NCBI GenBank assembly: GCA_002704225.1
Contig: PAFU01000007.1
Location: 1-64,000 of the forward strand
Length of the DNA stretch: 64,000 bases
Direction of reading: 5' to 3'
Source: Gammaproteobacteria bacterium
Lineage (GTDB): Bacteria > Pseudomonadota > Gammaproteobacteria > Pseudomonadales > Azotimanducaceae
The position numbers were made by a program, and so were the translations under genes. This document shows, one piece after another, positions 32,208 to 40,515 of the stretch (position 1 is the first letter of the stretch; every line of letters starts with the position of its first letter). The notes beneath the pieces were generated by a model. That model saw only the letters and a list, made by a program, of their open reading frames with translations, had not been told where the DNA came from and ran no database searches.

Positions 32208-32858
32208 ATGGACATGATGTTTATCGATTATTTGGCGCGATTCGGACACATGTTGTTCGGTGTCACATGGATAGGCCTACTGTATTACTTCAACTTTGTA
32301 CAAACAGAGTATTTTAAAGAAGCCGAGCCGGCTGCTCGCGTTGACGCGTTTTCAAAGCTCGCGCCTCGCGCCCTGTGGTGGTTCCGCTGGGGTGCCATGG
32401 GTACCTTCCTGACCGGTGTTATCTTGCTGGGTTATCGTCATACGGGATTAACCGCAGACATCACGGTTGGCGCCCTGATGGGTACACTGATGTTTTTGAA
32501 TGTCTGGCTGATCATTTGGCCGAATCAAAAAATCATCGTGGAGTCCAATCAGGGTGTACAGGCCGGTAACGAGCCAAACCCCGAGGCTGCAGCGGCTGCA
32601 CCGAAGGCTGCACTGGCCTCTCGCACAAACACGCTGTTCTCCATGCCCATGCTGTATCTCATGGGTTCGAGCGCACACCTGTCCAGTGGCAGCCTAGCCT
32701 CGAGCACGACCGCGGTATGGGTCTGTGTCGCCATCGTCGCGGCGCTGGAAGCCAACGCAATATTTGGTAAGCAAGGTCCACTGACCACGGTTCGCGGCGT
32801 GATTCATTGTGGACTGGCACTGACCGTCGTCTTGGTAGCGATTCTGAACTTCCTGTAG
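32208..32858 (+). CDS. PuuD-like (urate hydroxylase type) integral membrane protein without cytochrome domain
   Basis: 216 residues with about five hydrophobic helices. The N-terminal FGHMLFGVTWIGLLYYFNFV and RALWWFRWGAMGTFLTGVIL match the membrane domain of PuuD-type urate oxidases (DUF989). Those have roughly 400 residues with a C-terminal cytochrome c; here no CxxCH is present and the protein stops after the membrane part. Urate oxidation alone is therefore uncertain; it may pair with a separate cytochrome or do something else. GTGAGGGAACTCT precedes the ATG. It has its own terminator. Confidence 0.75.
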   Translation: MDMMFIDYLARFGHMLFGVTWIGLLYYFNFVQTEYFKEAEPAARVDAFSKLAPRALWWFRWGAMGTFLTGVILLGYRHTGLTADITVGALMGTLMFLNVWLIIWPNQKIIVESNQGVQAGNEPNPEAAAAAPKAALASRTNTLFSMPMLYLMGSSAHLSSGSLASSTTAVWVCVAIVAALEANAIFGKQGPLTTVRGVIHCGLALTVVLVAILNFL

Positions 32859-32884
32859 TCGACAGGTTCGCACGAAGCAATGAC

Positions 32885-32917
32885 AAAGGCCCATCAGGAA
32901 ACTGGTGGGCCTTTTTT
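32885..32917 (+). terminator. Rho-independent terminator after the PuuD-like gene
   Basis: AAAGGCCCATCAG, loop GAAA, CTGGTGGGCCTTT, then more T. The stem has one G-T wobble. It also separates this gene from the oppositely oriented RiPP operon that ends at 33007. Confidence 0.9.
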
Positions 32918-33006
32918 GTGTGCGCCACAGACGGTTGATGTGTTGGGCATGGCTTTGTCACAACAGGTCACCTGCCTTATAAACCCAGATGAAACCGGCG
33001 ATTGAT

Positions 33007-33573
33007 TCAGTAGTCTGCCCCCGCCTTACCGCTGCCTAAGTACAACAGCGCCAACAGCATCACAAAATATGTGGCAGCGAATTCGATGCCATTGTTCAGC
33101 ACGACGAAGTTGCCGTGTTCTGTCAGCCAATCAATGTTGCCGTGTTCTTGAAGAATGCTTTTGGCCCGCCCCAGCCGTTCTGTGGCTTCTATCGTACGCT
33201 CGGTCGCAAAAAGCCCGGATCCGCTGGCGATTGCCAGCCATCCGTTTTGCCAGTGGACGACCAACCCAGCGACCAGCATGGTGACCATGAGTGGTATCGA
33301 AACCCAGCGGACGCCAAGGCCGATGAGCAACAACAGTGCCCCCAGTACTTCCGTCAACGTGGCGAGCCACGCCAAAACGGCAGGTAGAGGCAATCCCAAC
33401 CCCCAATCTGCGTTGCCGAACCAAGCGATCGTGCTGCTCATATCGTTCAACTTGCGGGTGCCCGCCATCCAAAAAATTGGTGCAAGGTAAAGACGAAGGG
33501 CAAGTGCCGCGAAAAGCTCTCCGGGTTCTAGGTAGTCCAGCAGCGTGTTTGCTCGTTGTATCGGGTTGCGCAT
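33007..33573 (-). CDS. DoxX-family membrane protein, last gene of the Hvf/Buf-type RiPP operon
   Basis: 188 residues from ATG 33573 (GGAGGCGAT just upstream); the longer frame to 33915 is antisense noise. It has about four to five transmembrane helices, with the DoxX patterns LRLYLAPIFWMAGTRKL and LATLTEVLGALLLLIGLGVRW. In hvf/buf loci a DoxX gene is the usual fourth member and is thought to take part in redox or handling of the modified peptide at the membrane; its biochemical role is not settled. It follows the DUF2063 gene by 41 bases on the same strand. Confidence 0.88.
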   Translation of the reverse strand: MRNPIQRANTLLDYLEPGELFAALALRLYLAPIFWMAGTRKLNDMSSTIAWFGNADWGLGLPLPAVLAWLATLTEVLGALLLLIGLGVRWVSIPLMVTMLVAGLVVHWQNGWLAIASGSGLFATERTIEATERLGRAKSILQEHGNIDWLTEHGNFVVLNNGIEFAATYFVMLLALLYLGSGKAGADY

Positions 33574-33614
33574 ATCGCCTCCAACGGTCCGCCTATGACC
33601 GCTTTTCAGATAAG

Positions 33615-34382
33615 TTAGCCTGCCGCTGCACGGCAGAACACTAAGCCTTTTGTTCGCATCCGGTCGACAAGGTTCACGGTGTCGTCGAAAAGGCTTTGAC
33701 GGGATAGCGTGTCGTGTTGTTTCGCGAGAATGGCCACATGATCGGCCAACGAACAGGCGGCATGATGTTCGATGTTTTCCAGCAGTAGGGCGGCCAAAGG
33801 TGTTAGCGACATAAACTCGCAATCTGCTTCGGCGTTTTGAAATACCGTCAAGAACGTGGGTGTCTCCGGTCGCTCGGTTGGTATGAATTCGGGGCCGATC
33901 TGATGCACCGGCCACTCATAAGCCAACACATGAGCCGTAGCGTTTAGTTCGAGCACGTCGTCGGCTTGCGCTGTCGTGGTAACCCGTGTTGGTTCCGGGG
34001 TGTCGGCGATTTGAACGTCGAGCTCTACCCATTCGTAATGGGCTAGGTCCCAAATGAACGGACAGCGATCAAAAATCGAATCATTGCTTTGGTAAAGGCC
34101 CTGCAAATAGCCGAGAAATTCTTGGGGCAGCAACGGGAAGTGTGGGGTAGTTGCTCGGTAATCTCGAATGAATCCGCGAATCAGTGTCTCCCAGTCATGG
34201 GGCTGGGTGATGCTTTGAACAACGGGAAAACTGCCGGCAAGCAAGCTGTCAAGATTGCGAAAGACCAAGTCTTGATAAACCTGCATCCGCTCTGCCGGTA
34301 AATCTGAGGGTATCGGAACCGCAATAGGGTCACGAAGGTAGCCCGTAAAGCGCATTTGAACGATGTCCAGCGCGTCGTTCAA
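33615..34382 (-). CDS. DUF2063-family RiPP maturation partner (HvfC/BufC-like)
   Basis: 255 residues from a TTG start that overlaps the stop of the upstream MNIO gene (TTGA); a Met at 34355 is the alternative. The N-terminal DUF2063 domain (VYQDLVFRNLDSLLAGSFPV, FIRDYRATTPHFPLLPQEFL) is followed by a C-terminal beta-rich region that probably recognises the precursor leader. DUF2063 proteins pair with DUF692 oxidases, bind the precursor and present it for modification. Gene order and overlap with hvfB-like and hvfA-like genes support this role. Confidence 0.88.
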   Translation of the reverse strand: MNDALDIVQMRFTGYLRDPIAVPIPSDLPAERMQVYQDLVFRNLDSLLAGSFPVVQSITQPHDWETLIRGFIRDYRATTPHFPLLPQEFLGYLQGLYQSNDSIFDRCPFIWDLAHYEWVELDVQIADTPEPTRVTTTAQADDVLELNATAHVLAYEWPVHQIGPEFIPTERPETPTFLTVFQNAEADCEFMSLTPLAALLLENIEHHAACSLADHVAILAKQHDTLSRQSLFDDTVNLVDRMRTKGLVFCRAAAG

Positions 34383-35272
34383 GTGCCCGATACCGCTTGT
34401 TTCGCGCCAGATGGCATGGCGGTTGTGTGTTGTTGGATTTTGACGATGTGCTGCAGCTCTTGTTCCAGCTGTTGTAGGGGCGGGATGTTAAAATCGCGCT
34501 CCAGCAGCGTCGGGAAAACGCCGTGAATTTCGTAAGCATCGGCCAACAGGGCCCAAACCGGATCGATGACATTGCTGCCATGAGTATCCACGAGCAGTTT
34601 CTCGTGTTCCCTGTAGTGACCGGCAATATGGCCGTAAGCGATTTTTTGCGTTGGCAGCTGCCGCAAAAACTGCACGGCCTCGTAGCCATGATTCACGCTA
34701 TTGACGTAAACATTATTGACGTCGAGCAGCAGCAAGCAATCGGCTCGCTCCAGTACATCGAGCAAAAAATCGATCTCTGGCATTTGTTGGCCTGGGGCGC
34801 AGTAATAGGACACGTTCTCGATGGCCATTTGCTGTCCTAGGACATCTTGAACCTGCTTGATCCTGTCACCGACGTGTTCGATGGCTTGTTGGGTAAAGGG
34901 AATGGGCAGCAGGTCATAGAGGTGGCCTGTGTCGCCGCAGTAGCTCAAGTGTTCGCTGTAACAGACCGCTTGGTAGCGTTGCAGAAAGTGCTGGATGTCT
35001 TTGATGAGGCCAATATCCAAATCCGCCTGTCCGCCAAGGTTTAACGACAACCCATGACATACCATCGGCAGACGATCAGCGACTTGGTCGAGTAGACAGG
35101 CAAATCGGCCTTTGACATGGATCCAATTTTCCGGAGCTACTTCAAAGAAGTGCGTATGCGCTGGAGGTTTACGAGCGAATTCGTCTAAAAATACGCGGCG
35201 CAGGCCTAAGCCCGCACCCTGTATTTCGTTACTGCCGCTTCCAGCGGCTCGAGTCAGGGATGGACTAGGCAC
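34379..35272 (-). CDS. DUF692 multinuclear non-heme iron oxidase (HvfB/BufB-like)
   Basis: 297 residues from GTG 35272, which starts inside the last codons of the precursor gene. The enzyme has a TIM-barrel fold with a cluster of iron ions and modifies Cys in the precursor, in characterised relatives to oxazolone/thioamide groups. Candidate metal and active-site residues: E48/N49 (FEVAPENW), H73 (VCHGLSLNLGG), E107/H108 (YSEHLSYCGD), E152/N153, D184/N186 (LLDVNNVYVNS), H215/H219 (YGHIAGHY) and D229/H231. The longer frame to 35533 runs antiphase through the precursor repeats and is rejected. Four-base overlap with the DUF2063 gene. Confidence 0.92.
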   Translation of the reverse strand: MPSPSLTRAAGSGSNEIQGAGLGLRRVFLDEFARKPPAHTHFFEVAPENWIHVKGRFACLLDQVADRLPMVCHGLSLNLGGQADLDIGLIKDIQHFLQRYQAVCYSEHLSYCGDTGHLYDLLPIPFTQQAIEHVGDRIKQVQDVLGQQMAIENVSYYCAPGQQMPEIDFLLDVLERADCLLLLDVNNVYVNSVNHGYEAVQFLRQLPTQKIAYGHIAGHYREHEKLLVDTHGSNVIDPVWALLADAYEIHGVFPTLLERDFNIPPLQQLEQELQHIVKIQQHTTAMPSGAKQAVSGT

Positions 35273-35567
35273 CCCCGCATTTACCCTCGCCGCATTTGCC
35301 TTCCTTTCCTTTGTCGTCCTTGGCATCGCCGCACTTACCTTCGCCGCATTTGCCTTCCTTTCCTTTGTCGTCCTTGGCATCGCCGCACTTACCCTCGTCG
35401 CATTTGCCTTCACCAGCCATGGCGAACTGCATATAACCGCCTTCCAAGGTGGAAGCGTTGAGTAGCGAGGAATTGTTCGATGGCGAATTCGCATGAGCCA
35501 TGGTCGATGCCGCAAGCGCTGCGCTTGCCGCAAGCGCGATGGATTTTTTCGTAGGTTTTTTCGTCAT
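35265..35567 (-). CDS. HvfA/bufferin-type RiPP precursor with six EGKC motifs
   Basis: 100 residues. Residues 1-27 form a Sec-type signal (MTKKPTKKSIALAASAALAA, then STMAHA), so the product is exported. A short spacer follows (to about 52). The Cys-rich core has EGKC six times, with Cys at 56, 61, 74, 79, 92 and 97, arranged as pairs EGKCGEGKCG separated by DAKDDKGK. EGKCG is the hallmark of HvfA-type precursors, whose Cys are oxidised by the DUF692/DUF2063 pair and then bind copper. There are no other Cys. First gene of the four-gene operon. SD is weak (AGG nine bases before ATG). Confidence 0.92.
   Translation of the reverse strand: MTKKPTKKSIALAASAALAASTMAHANSPSNNSSLLNASTLEGGYMQFAMAGEGKCDEGKCGDAKDDKGKEGKCGEGKCGDAKDDKGKEGKCGEGKCGGA
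35287..35394. repeat. 54-bp coding tandem repeat in the RiPP precursor gene
   Basis: Two adjacent 54-bp units are identical over at least 50 bases, with degenerate half-units on both sides. Each unit encodes 18 residues, two EGKCG motifs plus an acidic/basic spacer. Nucleotide-level identity, not just protein identity, points to recent duplication or gene conversion. It is not CRISPR: units are contiguous and in frame. Confidence 0.9.
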
Positions 35568-35860
35568 AACAAGAGGCCTGAAATTGAGATTAATGTGAGG
35601 AGCTTTCGCCCATGACCGGAAACGCTTGGTTTTGCGTGACTCTTGTGAACGACCACTGTTTGAAGATCGCGGAGTGCGCCCAAAAAAGTCATTGCAAACC
35701 CTGCTAAGCCAAGAAGGTCGAGACTACGGGGGCAGGCTGCACTCAAAATACGAAACCGACAGGCTGTAGCATTATCTGGATCAGCGGTCTGCGTTAGGAT
35801 TTTTATACTCGCCGCTGTCATGTGATGCGCATCGTTTCTATAATCGAGGGCCCTGTGTCG
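35568..35860. promoter_or_regulatory. divergent intergenic region of the RiPP operon and coiled-coil gene
   Basis: About 290 bases without a gene. For the plus-strand gene, TATAAT lies at 35839-35844, about 17 bases before its ATG, without a good -35. For the RiPP operon (minus strand) no clear sigma70 or sigma factor-specific motif could be identified. No hairpin of note was seen, and no ECF sigma/anti-sigma gene, a common regulator of such loci, lies nearby. Confidence 0.4.
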
Positions 35861-36646
35861 ATGAAAAGAGCGCAACCCATGGATGAATCCCCCAAGGACG
35901 TTTTGTCTACTGAAGAGAATGATCGCTATCGTTCCGGTGGCGCGCGCAGGCCGTCGACGAAGTCTTCGGGCAGCAGCGGGATGGGTACGACGCTCCTGTT
36001 GGCGTTGATGATCGCGGGTTTGTCTGGTGCGGGCTGGTTTATCGCCAACCAACAACAGATGCTCGCGGCAGAGCAAGATCGACTGAACGACGCAAACAGA
36101 CGGCTGGCGGTTCTCGAACAACGTTTGTCAGCAACCGATAATGCGATGAGCCAAGAAGGCCAGGATACGAAACAGCAAATTAACTTGTGGGAATCCGAGA
36201 TTCGCAAACTCTGGGCCATTGCGAATGAGCGCAACAGAGATTGGATCAAGGAGAACCAGTCTCGGCTCAAAACCGTCAGCGCGACGTTAAACGGTATTCG
36301 CGCGACTAACCGCGATTTGAAGGCGGCCACTGGGCGTCACGAAGAGGCCCTGAAGGTTCAGCAACAACTCATCGATCAGGTCACCAGTCTCGAGCTTCAG
36401 CTGCAGCAGATGTTGCGATCCCAGCGCGAATTGGTCGATAAGACCAATGTAGCGAGTCAAAACCTCGCAAAGATCGAGGCGGGTTTACGTCCTCAGGTGT
36501 TGGAAAATACTGAGGCAGTGCTGGCCTTTGATGCGTTTCGGATCGCTTCAAACAAACGCTTGGTGGCAGTGGAGCGTGAGCTGGCGAGGATGCAAAATGC
36601 CAACGCCGAAAGGCCTCAAGCTGCGGCACCAATCACTTTGGATTGA
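35861..36646 (+). CDS. single-pass membrane protein with long coiled coil
   Basis: 261 residues from ATG 35861 (earlier in-frame starts at 35822/35825 lie upstream of or inside the probable -10). A basic, Ser-rich cytosolic N-terminus (about 40 residues) leads into one helix (MGTTLLLALMIAGLSGAGWF). A predominantly heptad-patterned periplasmic segment follows (QDRLNDANRRLAVLEQRLSA, later LELQLQQMLRSQRELVDKTN). No enzyme motif is seen. The form recalls cell-envelope or division-associated coiled-coil proteins but no family is recognised. It is divergent from the RiPP operon; no functional link can be claimed. Confidence 0.7.
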   Translation: MKRAQPMDESPKDVLSTEENDRYRSGGARRPSTKSSGSSGMGTTLLLALMIAGLSGAGWFIANQQQMLAAEQDRLNDANRRLAVLEQRLSATDNAMSQEGQDTKQQINLWESEIRKLWAIANERNRDWIKENQSRLKTVSATLNGIRATNRDLKAATGRHEEALKVQQQLIDQVTSLELQLQQMLRSQRELVDKTNVASQNLAKIEAGLRPQVLENTEAVLAFDAFRIASNKRLVAVERELARMQNANAERPQAAAPITLD

Positions 36647-36678
36647 GGCCCATTGAGGACAGACCAAGAGCGACGTGT

Positions 36679-37563
36679 TCAGTCGCCTGTAAGATGACGT
36701 GATATCAGGACGTCTTTTTCTTCCCATAGGTGTTGGACCCATTGGGCGACTTGAGCTTTGCGCTGGGTCTCACCTAGTGGTTCCGCGGCAAATTCAGGCA
36801 AAGGGCGGTAGCGGGCATCGAAGATGACTCGGCCGCTTTTGCCCTGCAAAAAATCCCAAAATGTAGGCACACCATCCTGGTAAATGATCGTGACATCGAC
36901 CAATCCGTTCAAATGGGAGCCCATGCCCTCGAGGGTGTAGTTGATGCCGCCAGCCTTGGGCTTCAGCAGATGTTTGAAGGCGTAATCTTGAAGGCGATGT
37001 TTTTCGTCCGTTCGACGTGTGCCCTCGGCGAAATTTAGAATCGTACTCGGGTGATTCTTTAACCCTTCGCAGGCTTTCATCACGTTGTCTTTGTCTGCAC
37101 TGCGCAAACGTGGATTTTTCTTTATTTGCTCCCTAGTGACGCGTTTTACGAAGGGGAACCCCAGCACATACATCGCCTGGCCGACAAAGGGGAGCCAAAT
37201 CAGCTGAGATTTCGTGAAAAATTTCAGTGGAGGAATGTCGTCGAGTAAGTAGGTTTGTAGCAGCAAAATGTCAGCCCAAGTCTGATGATTACAAACCACC
37301 AGATACCACTGCTCCGGTGACAAGTGTTCCCGTCCCTCCCAGAGAATCTCGGGTGAGACAAGATTCAGGCGGTGGATCATCCAACGATTGGCTCTGGTCC
37401 ACCAGATGATGATGTAATCCATTCGTTTTTGGATAGCGGGTTTGCTGGCTTTTGGCGCGATAGCGAAGTGAAGCGACCAGACAAGTAGGACAGCACAGAC
37501 ACCAACGGTGGCGATGGCGATAGAGATACAGGCTAAAATGCCCTTTACAACATGCATGATCAA
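36679..37563 (-). CDS. 1-acyl-glycerol-3-phosphate acyltransferase-like (YihG type)
   Basis: 294 residues with an N-terminal membrane helix (GILACISIAIATVGVCAVLL). The LPLAT catalytic HX4D motif is NHQTWADILLLQ (about residue 92), and the acceptor-binding FAEGTRRT lies about residue 180. Length and order resemble E. coli YihG, an acyltransferase acting on lysophosphatidic acid or related lipids at the inner membrane. The 3' end converges on the coiled-coil gene. Confidence 0.88.
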   Translation of the reverse strand: MIMHVVKGILACISIAIATVGVCAVLLVWSLHFAIAPKASKPAIQKRMDYIIIWWTRANRWMIHRLNLVSPEILWEGREHLSPEQWYLVVCNHQTWADILLLQTYLLDDIPPLKFFTKSQLIWLPFVGQAMYVLGFPFVKRVTREQIKKNPRLRSADKDNVMKACEGLKNHPSTILNFAEGTRRTDEKHRLQDYAFKHLLKPKAGGINYTLEGMGSHLNGLVDVTIIYQDGVPTFWDFLQGKSGRVIFDARYRPLPEFAAEPLGETQRKAQVAQWVQHLWEEKDVLISRHLTGD

Positions 37564-37654
37564 TCAGTCAAAAGTCGGTTGCCGCATGGTGGCACTGTCG
37601 GGTTGGGCCAGCAACCGTTGGTGTGCGGGTTCCATGAGTTAGCGCTCAAGTACA

Positions 37655-39067
37655 TCAAATATTTCTAAGCAAGAGCACGCAGGCGAGGCTGATTACCACG
37701 ACCCCGACCAAATTTAATACCACGCCCTCGCGCACCATGGTTTGGATAGAAAAGCGCCCAGTGGCGAAGGTAATGACATTGGGTGGAGTGGCCACTGGCA
37801 GCATGAACGCGCAAGAAGCACTCATGGCCGCCGGGATCATGAACAACGCAGGGTCAGTGCCAGCTCCCAGCGCCGCGGCCGCCAAGATGGGCATGAGCAG
37901 GGTTGTCGTCGCCATATTGCTGGTGACTTCCGTCAGGAAGGTGACCGCCAAACAGATCGTCGCGATCATGAGGAGCAAAGGCAGGGTAGAGAGCTGCTCC
38001 AACGATTGTCCAATCGTGCCGCTGAGGCCTGAATTGATGAAGCCCGTCGCGATGGTGATGCCAGCTCCAAACAGCAGCAGCATGCCCCAGGGGATTCGTT
38101 CAGCGGTTTCCCAGTCGAGTAGGCGCTCGGTTTCGCCCTTGCCGTTGGTCTGGCCGCTGGGGATAACGAACAGCGCAACCACAGCCAGAAACGCCACCAT
38201 GGCGTCATTGGCATTTGGCAGGGAGAGCCATTCGCTCCATCCACCCCAGGGACCCTTGCGGGTCATCCATAACCCAGCGGTGACAGAAAAAACCGTGAGC
38301 ACCCGGCGCTCGGCAAGGGTCCACTCGCCACTGCTTGGCAGCGCGACGCCGCCCCGTTTGGACACACCCCGCGTGATCCAGAATCCTGCGATAGGCAGAA
38401 GCACCACGACCACGGGTACTGCCCACATCATCCACTGACCAAAGGAAATGGCAGAGCCGGTCACTTCCGTATAAACCCCCATAAAGACCATGTTGGGTGG
38501 CGTACCGATGGGTGTGCCTATGCCTCCGATGCTAGCGGCATAGGCGATGCCGAGCAGAAGCGGAGCCGCCAGCTTCGCGTCGTCAGACTTCTCTAGTGCC
38601 GCGAGGGCCACAGGCAGCAGCATCAACGTGGTGGACGTGTTGGAAATCCACATACTCAAAAATGCACTGGCACACATAAACCCGAAAACGAGGCGGCGTG
38701 AGCTGTTGCCACCAAAAGCGCGAACCATATACAGAGCGATACGACGATGAGCGCCACTGCGCTCCAGAGCGGTCGCGAGCAAAAAACCACCCAACATCAA
38801 AAGCACCAAGGGGTTGCCATACGCGGCACCTAATTCTTTGGCAGACAAAACCCCAAATAACGGGAGCAGCGCCATGGGCAACAGGGAGGTCGCGGGAATC
38901 GGAATGGGCTCAAAGATCCACCAAACCACGACCCACAGAGTTACCCCTAGCGTGATAGCCGCCTCGGTGTCACCACTGCTTTGCCACAAGGCAAAAAACG
39001 CACAAAACGCAATAAACGGACCCAAGTACAGGGCCAGTGTTCGCGGATTAGGGTATGGTTTTAACAT
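37655..39067 (-). CDS. DASS-family (SLC13) anion:sodium symporter
   Basis: 470 residues with about eleven to twelve hydrophobic helices. The two re-entrant SNT-type motifs of the family are recognisable in WISNTSTTLMLLPVALAALE and EVTSNMATTTLLMPILAA. Such carriers import dicarboxylates, sulfate or related anions with sodium. The substrate cannot be told from the sequence alone. Its 5' end lies 20 bases from the divergent sbcB start, so promoters overlap coding ends. Confidence 0.88.
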   Translation of the reverse strand: MLKPYPNPRTLALYLGPFIAFCAFFALWQSSGDTEAAITLGVTLWVVVWWIFEPIPIPATSLLPMALLPLFGVLSAKELGAAYGNPLVLLMLGGFLLATALERSGAHRRIALYMVRAFGGNSSRRLVFGFMCASAFLSMWISNTSTTLMLLPVALAALEKSDDAKLAAPLLLGIAYAASIGGIGTPIGTPPNMVFMGVYTEVTGSAISFGQWMMWAVPVVVVLLPIAGFWITRGVSKRGGVALPSSGEWTLAERRVLTVFSVTAGLWMTRKGPWGGWSEWLSLPNANDAMVAFLAVVALFVIPSGQTNGKGETERLLDWETAERIPWGMLLLFGAGITIATGFINSGLSGTIGQSLEQLSTLPLLLMIATICLAVTFLTEVTSNMATTTLLMPILAAAALGAGTDPALFMIPAAMSASCAFMLPVATPPNVITFATGRFSIQTMVREGVVLNLVGVVVISLACVLLLRNI

Positions 39068-39087
39068 GGCTGGCGAGGGTAGCGGAC

Positions 39088-40515
39088 ATGGCTGACAGTT
39101 TCTATTGGTACGATCTTGAAACTACGGGTACGAATCCGAAGTGGGATCGGATTGTGCAGTTTGCGGGTATTCGAACCGATTTGGATTTAAACCCCATCGG
39201 CGAGGCACTGTGCTTCTTCGTTCGACTGCCCGATGACGTATTGCCAAACCCCGATGCGTCCCTAGTCACAGGTATCACACCGAGCAAGTTGGCGGCTGAA
39301 GGCATCAGTGAGTTCGATGCACTGCAAAACATACTGCAGGAATTTAATGCGCCAGGCACCTGCACCCTTGGCTACAACAGCCTGCGTTTTGATGATGAGT
39401 TTATGCGCTACGCGCTCTACCGCCATTTGCAGGACCCTTACGCGCGGGAGTATCGCAACGGCAATACCCGCTGGGATTTGGTTGATTTGGTGCGTGCGGC
39501 CGGAGCCCTGCGTCCTGAAGGAATCCATTGGCCCACCGATGAGAATGGCCAGACTGTCTATCGGTTAGAAGAGCTGACCAAGGCCAACGGCATCGATCAC
39601 GGTCAGGCCCATGATGCGATGTCAGATGTTCATGCGACCATTGGTATGGCGCGACTGCTGAAAGAGCAGCAGCCGAAACTGTTCGAGTATTACTACGGCA
39701 TGCGCCAGAAGAAAAATGTGAAGTCGCTCTTGGAACCGTTAGGTGCGCGCCTGTGCGCCCACGTCTCTGCGATGTATGGAAAGGATCGCTTCAACGTCGC
39801 TCCGGTTGTCTCCATTACGCGGCACCCGAGCAATTCTAACGCCATCGTGGTGGCGGATTTGGGTGAAGACATCGAGTGTTTGCTGGACTGGTCCGAGGAT
39901 GAGATTCGCACCAAGCTTTTTGTGCCCAGGGGCGAAACTCGCGCGCCGCTTCGTGAGGTGAAGGTGAATCGCAGCCCATTCATCGCACCCTTCGAGGTGC
40001 TCACCGACGAGAACATTGAAAAGCTGTCGTTGTCCAAAAAAGTCATTAAGGAGCGCTGGCGACGCCTCAATCAGCCTGCGCTGTCGCAAAAGGTCCGTCG
40101 TGCGTTCGTGCAAGACGGTATGCCCCAAGAAAAAGACGCCGATGCAGCACTCTATGGAGCCTTCCTGCAGGAAGAAGATAAGGCACGTTCTAATCACCTG
40201 TATTCAGAGCTGGCCGAAGGGCGCTGGGCGGATATGGACTACCGTGATGCTCGTCTGCCCACCTTGGCTGCGCGGATGAAGGCGCGCTCCTTTCCCGACT
40301 TACTGGCGCCCCAAGAGGCCGATGCCTGGCGGGAATACGTCGCTGAAAAGCTGGTTGGCGACGGTGATTGGTTGAACTTGTCGGGCTTCAACCAGCGTTT
40401 GGATGAGTTAAACGGCGCTTCGCTCACCGCAGACAAACAGGCTGTTTTGAATGAGCTGCGTCACTATGGCGTCGCGCTGAAGGACAAGTATGGGTTGGCG
40501 GACGATCGTGGCTGA
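39088..40515 (+). CDS. sbcB: exodeoxyribonuclease I
   Basis: 475 residues from ATG 39088, the usual ExoI length. It degrades single-stranded DNA 3'-to-5' and acts in recombination and mismatch repair. The DEDDh exonuclease residues show: YWYDLETTGTNPKWDRIVQF (Asp/Glu), LGYNSLRFDDEF (Asp) and HDAMSDVHATI (His and Asp). The SH3-like and helical C-terminal domains fill the rest (RWRRLNQPALSQKVRRAF). Its stop overlaps the next gene's GTG start, an unusual pairing with an osmoprotectant transporter. Confidence 0.96.
   Translation: MADSFYWYDLETTGTNPKWDRIVQFAGIRTDLDLNPIGEALCFFVRLPDDVLPNPDASLVTGITPSKLAAEGISEFDALQNILQEFNAPGTCTLGYNSLRFDDEFMRYALYRHLQDPYAREYRNGNTRWDLVDLVRAAGALRPEGIHWPTDENGQTVYRLEELTKANGIDHGQAHDAMSDVHATIGMARLLKEQQPKLFEYYYGMRQKKNVKSLLEPLGARLCAHVSAMYGKDRFNVAPVVSITRHPSNSNAIVVADLGEDIECLLDWSEDEIRTKLFVPRGETRAPLREVKVNRSPFIAPFEVLTDENIEKLSLSKKVIKERWRRLNQPALSQKVRRAFVQDGMPQEKDADAALYGAFLQEEDKARSNHLYSELAEGRWADMDYRDARLPTLAARMKARSFPDLLAPQEADAWREYVAEKLVGDGDWLNLSGFNQRLDELNGASLTADKQAVLNELRHYGVALKDKYGLADDRG

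Noticed and set aside
35287..35394. CRISPR-like repeat array
   Set aside because: Units are contiguous, 54 bp, in frame with the precursor and without spacers or cas genes.
35112..35465. Plus-strand ORF across the precursor repeat
   Set aside because: Its hydrophobic AAFAFLSFVVLGIAAL-type repeats are the complement of the EGKCG codons, a repeat artefact with no ribosome-binding site.
35273..35533. N-terminal extension of the DUF692 gene through the precursor repeats
   Set aside because: It reads the EGKCG repeat DNA in the wrong frame, giving low-complexity Arg/Lys/Ala sequence, and would place the enzyme start inside the precursor gene. The conserved domain begins well after GTG 35272.
35564..36121. 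185-codon minus-strand ORF
   Set aside because: It is antisense to the coiled-coil gene and the divergent promoter region, is Arg-rich and has no protein-like domain.
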